Part shown: piece after piece, positions 20,102-27,762 of the stretch
How the letters are laid out: the number at the start of each line of letters is the position of its first letter
How positions within the stretch are numbered: the stretch's first letter is position 1
DNA from: Achromobacter veterisilvae
Lineage (GTDB): Bacteria; Pseudomonadota; Gammaproteobacteria; Burkholderiales; Burkholderiaceae_B
Assembly: GCF_900496975.1 (NCBI RefSeq)
Contig: NZ_UFQC01000009.1
Location: 149,147-213,146 of the forward strand
Direction: 5' to 3'
DNA: 64,000 nt
The notes under the pieces: generated by a model
Databases searched by the model: none
Told to the model about the DNA's origin: nothing
Seen by the model: only the letters and a program-made list of their open reading frames with translations
Program-made: the position numbers and the translations under genes

Positions 20102-21667
20102 TCAGCCGGGCCGCGGCAAGGGGTGCAGTGCCTGCTGTCGAGTCAATTGCGCGACAAAGCTCGCGAACGGTTCAATCTCGCCGTAGGAGCTTGCGCGCTC
20201 CAACGCCTGCATGTAGGCCTGCCGCTGTTGTACGGGGATGACGGTCCAGACGTAGCCGCCGGTGGCGAGCAGGGCATTCATCAGGAATCGGGCCAGCCGG
20301 CCGTTGCCGTCCATGTAGGGGTGGATGAAGACGAACAGGAAATGCCCAAGAATGGCCCGGACGGCCGGATGCGATTCGTTTTCGATAAGTTCGAACAGCA
20401 CGGGCATGCATTCGCGCACCGCTTCCTTGGCAAGGGGGACGTGCAAAGCGCCGCGAATGAATACCTGGTTATTGCGCCATCCAGCAAGATCCGAAGGCTT
20501 GAGCAGGCCGGCTTGCACGCTGGGGCTGAAGAGCGCCAGGTACCAAGCGCCCAGCGCTTCGCGCAGGCCTTGAGGGCGGGCCTGATTCGCCTGCTGTTGC
20601 AGTGTCCGGGATATGAAGTCCTTGACGAGTTTGTAGGCCTCGAAATATCCCTTGGCCGCCATGGCGTCGCGTTGTTGACGATCCGAGCCTTCCGGATCCC
20701 AGGCGCCGTTGCGGACCTTCTCGATCAAGTCCGCCGTGACGTGGTAGCCCTCGATGGACAGCGAGTGATAGGCGTCCGCCACGTAGCGTGCTTCGATGTC
20801 CTTGATAATCCGGGCCTGATCGGTGGGCAAGGGTGCAGGGGCAGGGAAAGCGGCGATCACGGATTCACGCATGGCCGCCCAATTCAGGCGCAGGCGTTGC
20901 ACATGGGGCGAGACGGGACGGTCCGCGATCAGTGGCGCTGGCGGCGCATCGAACGGCGAGGCCTCTTGAACCGTGTAGCCGGCCCCGCGCAGGGTATCAG
21001 CAATGTTGTTCGCGAAATCGGCCCGGCCCACCGCTCGAAACGCGCCCGCCAGCCGTCCGCCGATGACGGAGTGGGAACCGTCGAGTAGCCGCAGCAGCAG
21101 TGGCGAGGTGTCGTCGAACATCCCCAGCGCGATGCGCGCGGCCAATGGCTGTTGCACGAAGAATGCGGAAGACACGGCAACGAGCGCATCCGTGAGAGTC
21201 ACGAGACGGATACCTTGATTCTCCGCGTGGGGCTCGGCAGGCAGCAGCCCGGGCGCGCGATAGATGAACAAGGAACAACCGTGGGGCAACTGCACCAACT
21301 GGTTATTGCCCGAGATGGACCAGACCTGTAGCTGCCGGGGAAGGGTGCGCTCGCCTGAACGCAGCAACAGGGAGGTCTCGGGCCCGAGGTGCCAATTCTC
21401 CCCGAAACGGGAGTCACAATAGCCGGCGACGAAGTCGCGCATCCCGGCGAACCATGCGGCGGTGCTGCCTTCGACGCTAACGGTGGAGAGGTCCGGCCGG
21501 GCGGGTAGATACCAGCCTTTGATGACCTCCTGTAGGTATCCTGCCTTGCTCAGACGCTCCCGATGGGTCCGCGACAAGGCGGAGCCTCGAACGACGCGCT
21601 GGCCGCTGTCCTGGATAGCTTTGAGCTGTTCGAGGGATGCGGCAAGTTTTTCGTTGGAAGTCGCCAT
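20102..21667 (-). CDS. Fic-domain AMP-transferase with N-terminal AbiEi-like winged helix
   Basis: A 521-residue protein. Residues 1-60 resemble the winged-helix start of AbiEi-type antitoxins (ALSRTHRERLSKAGYLQEV, then a GWYLP turn). About 60-240 are a further domain of uncertain type, possibly the AbiEi C-terminal part. The Fic core follows at about 260-500. The catalytic loop HPYMDGNGR is at 449-457, with Tyr where Phe is usual but His, Asp/Gly/Asn/Gly/Arg kept. An inhibitory motif of form [S/T]xxxE[G/N] (SLSIEG) is at 302-307, so activity should be self-restrained. Fic enzymes usually AMPylate a target protein. It is convergent with the small membrane-protein gene. The winged-helix call is by pattern and less sure than the Fic call. 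Confidence 0.85.
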   Translation of the reverse strand: MATSNEKLAASLEQLKAIQDSGQRVVRGSALSRTHRERLSKAGYLQEVIKGWYLPARPDLSTVSVEGSTAAWFAGMRDFVAGYCDSRFGENWHLGPETSLLLRSGERTLPRQLQVWSISGNNQLVQLPHGCSLFIYRAPGLLPAEPHAENQGIRLVTLTDALVAVSSAFFVQQPLAARIALGMFDDTSPLLLRLLDGSHSVIGGRLAGAFRAVGRADFANNIADTLRGAGYTVQEASPFDAPPAPLIADRPVSPHVQRLRLNWAAMRESVIAAFPAPAPLPTDQARIIKDIEARYVADAYHSLSIEGYHVTADLIEKVRNGAWDPEGSDRQQRDAMAAKGYFEAYKLVKDFISRTLQQQANQARPQGLREALGAWYLALFSPSVQAGLLKPSDLAGWRNNQVFIRGALHVPLAKEAVRECMPVLFELIENESHPAVRAILGHFLFVFIHPYMDGNGRLARFLMNALLATGGYVWTVIPVQQRQAYMQALERASSYGEIEPFASFVAQLTRQQALHPLPRPG

Positions 21668-21971
21668 GGTTCGAGGGTTACACTAATTTTAAGTTTTATC
21701 ATTTCACTATTATTATGCTGTGTAACTACACTAGTTTTACGACTTGTTTGTACACTAATTTTCTGTTGTCCACCCAAAATGGGCGGCTTTCCTCTACAGC
21801 AAACTGAGAAACGGGAGAGGTCTATCCTCCGCTTCGGGTTACCTGTTTCGACGAGATTTTGTAAAGGGCGGCCGAATCGTTACGCTCGGCTTTTGCTGGG
21901 ATTGCCGTTATCGTCCTTGGCCAAGCGCGTCCGCAGATACAGCGGCATGAGGTCAGCGCGGTGGTATCGAC
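21668..21971. other. Intergenic region upstream of fic (304 bp), AT-rich next to fic
   Basis: The 110 bp next to the fic start are strongly AT-rich compared with the rest of the window and hold a four-copy 24-bp-period repeat (separate entry). The remaining about 200 bp, up to the vapC stop, is of ordinary GC content. It contains no convincing gene, though a short plus-strand open frame runs through it. No terminator for fic or vapC was recognised here. Confidence 0.6.
21679..21762. promoter_or_regulatory. Four direct repeats at 24-bp period in the fic promoter
   Basis: TACACTAATTTT occurs at 21679-21690 and 21751-21762, TACACTAGTTTT at 21727-21738, and a weaker TTCACTATTATT (9 of 12) at 21703-21714. 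The starts are 24 bp apart each time. The block begins 11 bp upstream of the fic ATG and must cover the fic promoter. Regular direct repeats in front of a gene whose product carries a winged-helix domain suggest an autoregulatory operator. This is inference; no binding is known. Confidence 0.7.
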
Positions 21972-22385
21972 TCAGACTGCCCAGGGATTGATGACATCTA
22001 GGCCCGGATGTTGGAAATCCCGTTCGTTGCGCGTGACCAGTGTCAGTCCGTGCGCGAGGGCCGTGGCCGCCAGCAAACTGTCGATGGCCGGCAACGCGCG
22101 CCCGGCTTGAGCCACCAAGCGTCCCCAGCAATCCGCGACGGGTTCGTCGATGGCCAGCACGCGGCCGCTGAAGAACCGGGGAAGCTCGACTTCCAGCCAG
22201 TCCAGATAACTGCGTTTTCGTTCGCCCTCCGGCATCAGTTCGATGCCTTTGCGAAGCTCGCCCATCGTCAGTGCGGATAGGAATAGTGTTGTGGCGGGGC
22301 GCTGCTCCAACCACCTGACCACGTTGCCGTCCGGTTGCTTTCGACGCAACTCCGATAGGACATTGGTATCCACGAGATAGCTCAA
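21972..22385 (-). CDS. vapC: PIN-domain toxin (VapC/FitB type)
   Basis: A 137-residue PIN-domain ribonuclease. The acidic cluster is present: Asp6 in YLVDTNVLSEL, Glu43 in MGELRKG, Asp102 in PAIDSLLAATA, and the RNERDF segment near the end. VapC toxins cut tRNA or rRNA when freed from their antitoxin. The start is TTG at 22385, overlapping the antitoxin stop (TTGA), so translation is coupled. It lies between fic and yicC in the accessory pocket. Confidence 0.88.
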   Translation of the reverse strand: MSYLVDTNVLSELRRKQPDGNVVRWLEQRPATTLFLSALTMGELRKGIELMPEGERKRSYLDWLEVELPRFFSGRVLAIDEPVADCWGRLVAQAGRALPAIDSLLAATALAHGLTLVTRNERDFQHPGLDVINPWAV

Positions 22386-22633
22386 AGTCCTTCCTCGCGC
22401 GTCGGGCTGTCGTCACGGGGAAAGGCGAGGTCTTCATCTCCGGCCAGCGGAGAGCGGCGCATGAAGGCGACCAGAGATTCTCCCGAGCCTGAAAGTTTGT
22501 CGAAGTCCGCCCGAGAGAGCACGACAGCCACAGAACGGCCGTGCACGGTGATTTCCTGCGGACCTTGGGTTCCGGCCGCCTTGACGACTTCGGACAAGCG
22601 GGCTTTGGCTTCTTGCATTTGCCAGGCGTGCAT
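22382..22633 (-). CDS. vapB: Phd/YefM-family antitoxin
   Basis: An 83-residue antitoxin of the Phd/YefM type. WQMQEAKARLSEVVKAA at the N-terminus is the DNA-binding dimer motif, followed by GPQEITVHGRSVAVVLSRADFDKL and a disordered acidic C-tail that would wrap the toxin. It should neutralise the PIN toxin and repress its own promoter. GGGAGAA stands just before the ATG. The symbol vapB is used for the pair's role; by fold it is Phd-like. Confidence 0.85.
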   Translation of the reverse strand: MHAWQMQEAKARLSEVVKAAGTQGPQEITVHGRSVAVVLSRADFDKLSGSGESLVAFMRRSPLAGDEDLAFPRDDSPTREEGL

Positions 22634-22727
22634 GTTGCTTCTCCCAATTCTGACCAGAATAGTCAGATTTTACGAGATAGCCTTGGCGGTGGCAATGGGA
22701 TGAACGACGCAGGCCTGGCTGGGGGAT

Positions 22728-22762
22728 AAAAAAAGCAAGAGCCTGGCTTTTCGAGAAGGCTC
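22728..22762 (-). terminator. Rho-independent terminator after yicC
   Basis: Read on the minus strand, GAGCCT (22762-22757) pairs with AGGCTC (22744-22739) around a 12-base loop. The hairpin is followed by TTGC and a run of seven T (22734-22728). It lies 6 bp beyond the yicC stop and ends the yicC transcript before the antitoxin promoter. Confidence 0.8.
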
Positions 22763-22767
22763 AGGCA

Positions 22768-23697
22768 CTACTCAATATTCTGTGCCTGCTCCCGCATCTG
22801 TTCGATCAGCAGCTTCAAATCCATGGCGGCGCGGGTGACGTCCATGCTGCCGGCCTTGGAGCCCAGGGTGTTGGCCTCGCGGTTCATTTCCTGGAACAGG
22901 AAGTCCAGGCGCTTGCCCGCGCTGCCGGCCTGCTTTTTGCCCGATGGCTTGCCGCCGCCGTCGGTGAGCAGGTGGCGCAGTTCTTCCAGGTGCGAGCGCA
23001 GGCGCGACAGTTCTTCCGCCACGTCGATGCGCAGCGCGAACAGGTTCGCTTCCTGCGACAGCCGTTCCGAAAGCTCGGCGCCGGAGATGTGGGTGAAGCC
23101 GCCGGGAAAGGCGGATTCGACGCTTTCGCGCAGCTTGGCCGCCAATTTGTCGCGATGGTCGGCCAGCAGTTGTGGCAGGTGGGTTTGCACCGTGTCGACG
23201 ATGCGCGCCACGCCGTCGGCGCATTCGCGCATCATGCCGGCCAGGCGCTCGCCTTCGCGCGCGCGGCCTTCCTGGAGCTGGGTCAGCGCCTGCTGGGCGG
23301 CCTGCATGCAGGCCGCGCCCCAGGCCTGCGGATCCAGCGCGTCGTTGGCGCGCTGGCCGGGCCAGTTGAACAGTTCGACCAGGCGGGGCGGGGCGATGTC
23401 GGGCACGATGCGGCGGGCGGCCTGTAGTTGCTCGGCCAGGCTTTCCAGCCAGGCGGGGTCCAGCTTGGACAGGTCGGTGCTGGCGTTGCGCGTGTAGGAA
23501 ACGCGGATTTCGACCTTGCCGCGCCCGAGGTTGGCGGTCAGGAGTTCGCGCAGCGGCGTTTCGACGTGGCGCAATTCGTCGGGCAAGCGGAAGTACAGAT
23601 CGAGGAACCGGCTGTTGACGCTGCGCAATTCGAGCGCCAGCGTGCCTTGTTCCAGGTCTGCTCGGGCGTTGCCGAAGGCGGTCATGCTGCGAATCAT
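22768..23697 (-). CDS. yicC: YicC-family endoribonuclease
   Basis: A 309-residue YicC/YloC-family protein. It has the strict N-terminus MIRSMTAFGNA, then ELRSVNSRFLDLYFRLPDELR, and the C-terminal GKRLDFLFQEMNREANTLGSK and MKLLIEQ-like ending. Family members are endoribonucleases acting on small RNA or mRNA in E. coli and relatives. The ATG at 23697 is the family-conserved start; in-frame sequence upstream is not. It is divergent from rph, as in enterobacteria. Confidence 0.92.
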   Translation of the reverse strand: MIRSMTAFGNARADLEQGTLALELRSVNSRFLDLYFRLPDELRHVETPLRELLTANLGRGKVEIRVSYTRNASTDLSKLDPAWLESLAEQLQAARRIVPDIAPPRLVELFNWPGQRANDALDPQAWGAACMQAAQQALTQLQEGRAREGERLAGMMRECADGVARIVDTVQTHLPQLLADHRDKLAAKLRESVESAFPGGFTHISGAELSERLSQEANLFALRIDVAEELSRLRSHLEELRHLLTDGGGKPSGKKQAGSAGKRLDFLFQEMNREANTLGSKAGSMDVTRAAMDLKLLIEQMREQAQNIE

Positions 23698-23881
23698 GAT
23701 GTGCGTGTCCTGGTGATGCTTGTATTGGGGACCGGTGGCGCCGATGCCCGCCATCCCGCGCGTGCTGGGACGGGCGGGGGCGCTGAACCGGATATATCGC
23801 GGCAGGATACTCCAAGCGGCGGTTTCCTGTGGCGGCAGCCCGTACAATGCGGCCAATCGAAGCCCTGTCTGGAGCCTGCCT

Positions 23882-24616
23882 GTGACCATTGCCCCTTCCA
23901 TCGCCCGTCCTTCGGGCCGCGCCGTCGACGAATTGCGGCCGTTCAGCCTCGAACGCGGATTTACGCGCTACGCCGAAGGTTCGGTGCTGGTGAAGGCCGG
24001 CAATACCCACGTGCTGTGCACGGCCAGCGTACTGGAAAAGGTACCGCCTTTCCTGAAGGGCAAGGGGGAAGGCTGGGTAACCGCTGAATACGGCATGTTG
24101 CCGCGGGCCACGCACACGCGCGGCGACCGCGAGGCGGCGCGCGGCAAGCAAAGCGGCCGCACGCAGGAGATCCAGCGCCTGATCGGACGCAGCCTGCGCG
24201 CGGTGTTCGATATGAAGGCGCTGGGCGAGCGCACCCTGCACCTGGATTGCGACGTGCTGCAGGCCGACGGCGGGACGCGCTGCGCCAGCATCACCGGCGC
24301 CTGGGTGGCGGCCGCCGACGCGGTGGCCCTGCTGATGAAGCGCGGCGATCTCGCCGCCAATCCGATCCGCGACGCGGTGGCCGCCGTGTCGGTCGGCCTG
24401 GTGGAAGGCCGCGCGGTGCTGGACCTGGACTACCAGGAGGATTCAGCCTGCGACGCCGACGTGAACGTCATCATGACGGGCAGCGGCGCTTTCGTCGAAG
24501 TGCAGGGCACGGGCGAAGGCGCGACCTTCACCCGCGCCGAACTGGATACGATGTTGGTGCTGGCCGAAGGCGGCATCACCGGCCTGGTGCGCGCGCAGAG
24601 AGCGGCGCTGGCCTGA
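23882..24616 (+). CDS. rph: Ribonuclease PH
   Basis: A 244-residue RNase PH of normal length. The core has [20 protein letters not shown], then [41 protein letters not shown] and [16 protein letters not shown]. It is a phosphorolytic 3'-5' exonuclease that trims tRNA precursors. The start is GTG at 23882, which fits family length; the open frame extends upstream into the divergent promoter region. It converges on the MmgE/PrpD gene across a repeat cluster. Confidence 0.93.
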   Translation: MTIAPSIARPSGRAVDELRPFSLERGFTRYAEGSVLVKAGNTHVLCTASVLEKVPPFLKGKGEGWVTAEYGMLPRATHTRGDREAARGKQSGRTQEIQRLIGRSLRAVFDMKALGERTLHLDCDVLQADGGTRCASITGAWVAAADAVALLMKRGDLAANPIRDAVAAVSVGLVEGRAVLDLDYQEDSACDADVNVIMTGSGAFVEVQGTGEGATFTRAELDTMLVLAEGGITGLVRAQRAALA

Positions 24617-24638
24617 CATCGCGCATAGCATCCTTGTC

Positions 24639-24947
24639 GGTGTCTGACACCCGTATGCGTTGATCTTCGGATTGCCGCGTCGCTTCCCGGGTGTCTGACA
24701 TGTCCATGTGCGTGGGTGTCAGACACCCGGGAGGCTCTGCTTCAGGCCGTAAGAACGTCTCGTACGGGTGTCTGACACTGATCTGAAGAGCGTCCTTTTC
24801 GGTGTCTGACACCCGTATGCGTTGATCTTCGGATTGCCGCGTCGCTTCCCGGGTGTCTGACACGTCCATGTGCGTGGGTGTCAGACACCCGGGAGGCTCT
24901 GCTTCGGGCCGTAAGAACGTCTCGTACGGGTGTCTGACACTGATCTG
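24639..24947. repeat. GTGTCTGACAC repeat cluster 2: two tandem 147-bp units
   Basis: Two near-identical units, 24639-24785 and 24801-24947, start 162 bp apart and differ at about two positions. Each holds four copies of the 11-mer; in the first unit they start at 24640, 24691, 24716 and 24768 (spacings 51, 25 and 52 bp). The second motif of unit 1 is degenerate (ends GACAT). The inner two are inverted and could form a long hairpin. The cluster fills the gap between convergent rph and the MmgE/PrpD gene. Confidence 0.9.
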
Positions 24948-24977
24948 GCATCGGCCGTGCACACATCCGCAGCCGCG

Positions 24978-26360
24978 TCAGCCTGCTTTCCTGGGCAGCA
25001 GCGCGTCCACCTTGTCCATGCTTTCCAGGTTCCAGATCGCGTCGATCAGGCCGCGCAGTTCCGGTTCGGTGGCGGCGCCGGCGTAGCGGCCGAGGCTGAG
25101 CGTCTTGTCCTCGATTTCGGCGCGGCTCAAGGTGTTGCCGGGGTCGCCCTTGGGCTCGTCCACGCGGCTGTGCAGCTTGCGGCCGTCGCGGGTGTAGACG
25201 GTGACCTTGCCGATCCAGCGTTGCGGATAGGCGCCGTCGACTTCCGGATCCAGTTCCATTTCGACCTTGCCGCGGAAAGCGGTGACGCCGGGGTCGTCCA
25301 GGCCGGCGTCGAATTCGGCCAGGCCCGCGCGGCCCTGGCGGGCGATCAGGGCCAGGACGGTGCCCATCGAGAACTTGGACTGGTGCACGGTCTGGGGATT
25401 GACGACGGGGCCGAGCACGTCGATGGCGCCCTGGTGGACGTGGGCGACGACGCGTTCGATGTCGGCCTCGGCCAGGTTGTTGTCGCGCAGCGCCTGCTGC
25501 AGCGCGTCCGCGGCCGGGTGGGTGTGGCGGCAGGACGCGTGGAATTTGAACGAGGTTTCGGCCAGCGCCCAGCGCTCGCCCAGGCGGTCGCAGAGGCGGC
25601 TGGGGTCGGCGTCGGTGGACATGCCGGCGGCCATGCCTTGCGGGCCTTCCAGGATGTGGCGCGCGCCGGTGAAGCCGTCTTGCGCCAGGTAGGCGGCGGT
25701 GATGCCGTCGGCGGCGGCCTTGGCCGTGTGCAGTTGCTTGGAGTCGGCGGCGTCGCGCAGGAATTCCCACAGGCCCGCGGCCTGGGTGCCGGCGGAGCCC
25801 AGCGCGTTCAGCATCGCTTCGGGAGACAGGTTGAGCAGGCGGCCGGTGGTGACGGCGGCGGCCAGGGTGCCGGCGGTGCCGGTAGTATGGAAGATCTTGT
25901 AGTGCGAGCGGCCCAGGAATTCGCCCACGCGGATGCCCACTTCATAGCCGGCGACGGCGGCGACCAGCAGGTCGCGGCCGGAGCGGCCCAGCGCCTGCGC
26001 CACGGCCAGCGCGGGCGGGAACACGACCGCGGCGGGGTGGAACACGGAACCGTTGTGCACGTCGTCCTGTTCGACCACGTGGGCGGCCGCCGCGTTCACC
26101 ATGGCGGCGAACAGCGGCGTGGTGCGGCGGCGGGTGATCAGGACTTCGCTGGCGCCGTCGGCCGGGCCCATGGCGGCGGCGTAGCGGTCGATGGCCTGCA
26201 CGGCGCGCGCCGAGGCGCCCGCCAGGATGGAGGCCAGGCAGTCCAGCAGCAGGTCTTCGGCGCGGCGAAGGACCGGCGCGGGGATGTCTTCGTAGCGCAG
26301 GTTGGCGGCAAAGGCCGCGAGTTCGGCGCTCAGGTGGGGGGTGTCTTTGGCTGCGGTCAT
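24978..26360 (-). CDS. MmgE/PrpD-family protein
   Basis: A 460-residue MmgE/PrpD-family protein, the fold of 2-methylcitrate dehydratase and related isomerases. Typical parts are ILAGASARAVQAIDRYA, VVEQDDVHNGSVFHPAAVV, GYEVGIRVGEFLGRSHY, HTTGTAGTLAAAVTTGRLL and SFKFHASCRHTHPAADALQ. Its substrate cannot be told; many members in this bacterial group are broad hydro-lyases of carboxylic acids. It lies 14 bp downstream of an acyl-CoA dehydrogenase gene on the same strand, so the two likely act in one acyl or carboxylate degradation route. Confidence 0.85.
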   Translation of the reverse strand: MTAAKDTPHLSAELAAFAANLRYEDIPAPVLRRAEDLLLDCLASILAGASARAVQAIDRYAAAMGPADGASEVLITRRRTTPLFAAMVNAAAAHVVEQDDVHNGSVFHPAAVVFPPALAVAQALGRSGRDLLVAAVAGYEVGIRVGEFLGRSHYKIFHTTGTAGTLAAAVTTGRLLNLSPEAMLNALGSAGTQAAGLWEFLRDAADSKQLHTAKAAADGITAAYLAQDGFTGARHILEGPQGMAAGMSTDADPSRLCDRLGERWALAETSFKFHASCRHTHPAADALQQALRDNNLAEADIERVVAHVHQGAIDVLGPVVNPQTVHQSKFSMGTVLALIARQGRAGLAEFDAGLDDPGVTAFRGKVEMELDPEVDGAYPQRWIGKVTVYTRDGRKLHSRVDEPKGDPGNTLSRAEIEDKTLSLGRYAGAATEPELRGLIDAIWNLESMDKVDALLPRKAG

Positions 26361-26374
26361 GGATGGCTGGCGGC

Positions 26375-27535
26375 TCAGAAGGAACGGGGCAGGCCCAGGA
26401 TGTGTTCGGCGACGTAGGACAGGATCAGGTTCGTCGAGATGGGCGCGACCTGGTAGAGGCGGGTTTCGCGGAACTTGCGCTCGACGTCGTATTCGTTGGC
26501 GAAGCCGAAGCCGCCGTGGAATTGCAGGCAGGCGTTGGCCGCTTCCCAGGAGGCGTCGGCCGCCAGCAGCTTGGCCATGTTGGCCTGCGCGCCGCAGGGT
26601 TGGTGCGCGTCGAACAGGCGGCAGGCTTCATAGCGCATCAGGCTGGCCGCTTCCACGTTGATGTGGGCGCGCGCGATGGGGAACTGCACGCCCTGGTTCT
26701 GGCCGATGGGGCGGCCGAACACCATGCGTTCCTTGGCGTAGGCGGTGACCTTGTCCACGAACCAGTAGCCGTCGCCGATGCATTCGGCGGCGATCAGGGT
26801 GCGTTCGGCGTTCAGGCCGTCCAGGATGTACTTGAAACCCTTGCCTTCTTCGCCGATCAGGTTCTCTTCGGGGATTTCGAGGTTGTCGAAGAAGAGTTCG
26901 TTGGTCTCGTGGTTGACCATGTTCGGGATGGGCCGGATGGTCATGCCGTGCTTCACGGCGTGATGCAGGTCCACCAGGAAGATCGACATGCCTTCCGACT
27001 TGCGGGTGACCTGCTCCAGCGGGGTGGTGCGGGCCAGCAGGATCATCAGGTCCGAGTGCTGCACTCGCGAGATCCAGACCTTCTGGCCGTTGATGACGTA
27101 GCGGTCGTCGCGCTTGACCGCGGTGGTCTTGATCTTGGTGGTGTCGGTGCCGGTGGTGGGTTCGGTGACGCCCATCGATTGCAGGCGCAGTTCGCCGGCG
27201 GCGATGCGCGGCAGGTATTCGCGCTTCTGGGCTTCCGAACCATGGCGCAGCAGCGTGCCCATGTTGTACATCTGGCCGTGGCAGGCGCCGGAGTTGCCGC
27301 CGCTGCGGTTGATTTCCTCCATGATGACCGACGCTTCGGTCAGGCCCAGGCCGGAGCCGCCGTATTCCTGCGGGATCAGGGCCGCCAGCCAGCCCGCTTC
27401 GGTCAGCGCGCGGACGAACGCTTCGGGGTAGCCGCGTTCTTCGTCGACCTTGCGGAAATATTCGGAGGGGAATTGGGCGCAGAGATCGCGCACGGCTTCG
27501 CGGATGTCCTGGTAGGCGTGGGAGGCGTTGGTCAT
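26375..27535 (-). CDS. Acyl-CoA dehydrogenase
   Basis: A 386-residue flavin acyl-CoA dehydrogenase. It has the FAD-side motif MGVTEPTTGTD at 121-131, NGQKVWISRVQHSD, GRPIGQNQGVQFPIA and QFHGGFGFANEYDVERKFRE. The glutamate usually found in the late YEGT segment is absent (the protein reads LYQVAPIST there), but Glu244 in LNAERTL sits where isovaleryl-CoA-type enzymes carry their base. This suggests an alternative catalytic base position (inference). The ATG at 27535 gives the normal N-terminus; a longer open frame upstream is not conserved-looking. It is in an operon with the MmgE/PrpD gene. Confidence 0.9.
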   Translation of the reverse strand: MTNASHAYQDIREAVRDLCAQFPSEYFRKVDEERGYPEAFVRALTEAGWLAALIPQEYGGSGLGLTEASVIMEEINRSGGNSGACHGQMYNMGTLLRHGSEAQKREYLPRIAAGELRLQSMGVTEPTTGTDTTKIKTTAVKRDDRYVINGQKVWISRVQHSDLMILLARTTPLEQVTRKSEGMSIFLVDLHHAVKHGMTIRPIPNMVNHETNELFFDNLEIPEENLIGEEGKGFKYILDGLNAERTLIAAECIGDGYWFVDKVTAYAKERMVFGRPIGQNQGVQFPIARAHINVEAASLMRYEACRLFDAHQPCGAQANMAKLLAADASWEAANACLQFHGGFGFANEYDVERKFRETRLYQVAPISTNLILSYVAEHILGLPRSF

Positions 27536-27762
27536 GAGACTGTTTCTGGATGAGGAAGGGTTCGGTACAGGGTTGAATGTGCCGCAAGGCGCCGTCCGTG
27601 CCAATTCACAATTGGTTAATACGGGGTTCCTGTTCGCAAAAGCGCGGTTTGATGACGGGAGTTTGTCAGCTCCGCCGCGGGGTTGTGTCAAGAAATTGCC
27701 AAACTGGGTGTCCATAATTCCGCCGAGGCCGCCGCGGGCGGCGAGGTAACACACGGACGGAT

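Noticed and set aside
19945..20241. 98-codon plus-strand frame after the small membrane protein
   Set aside because: It starts inside that gene and runs into the 3' end of fic on the other strand, with no ribosome site; judged chance.
24639..24947. Small coding genes in the repeat region (several open frames run through it)
   Set aside because: The frames exist only because the repeat lacks stops; translations are repeats of the palindrome.
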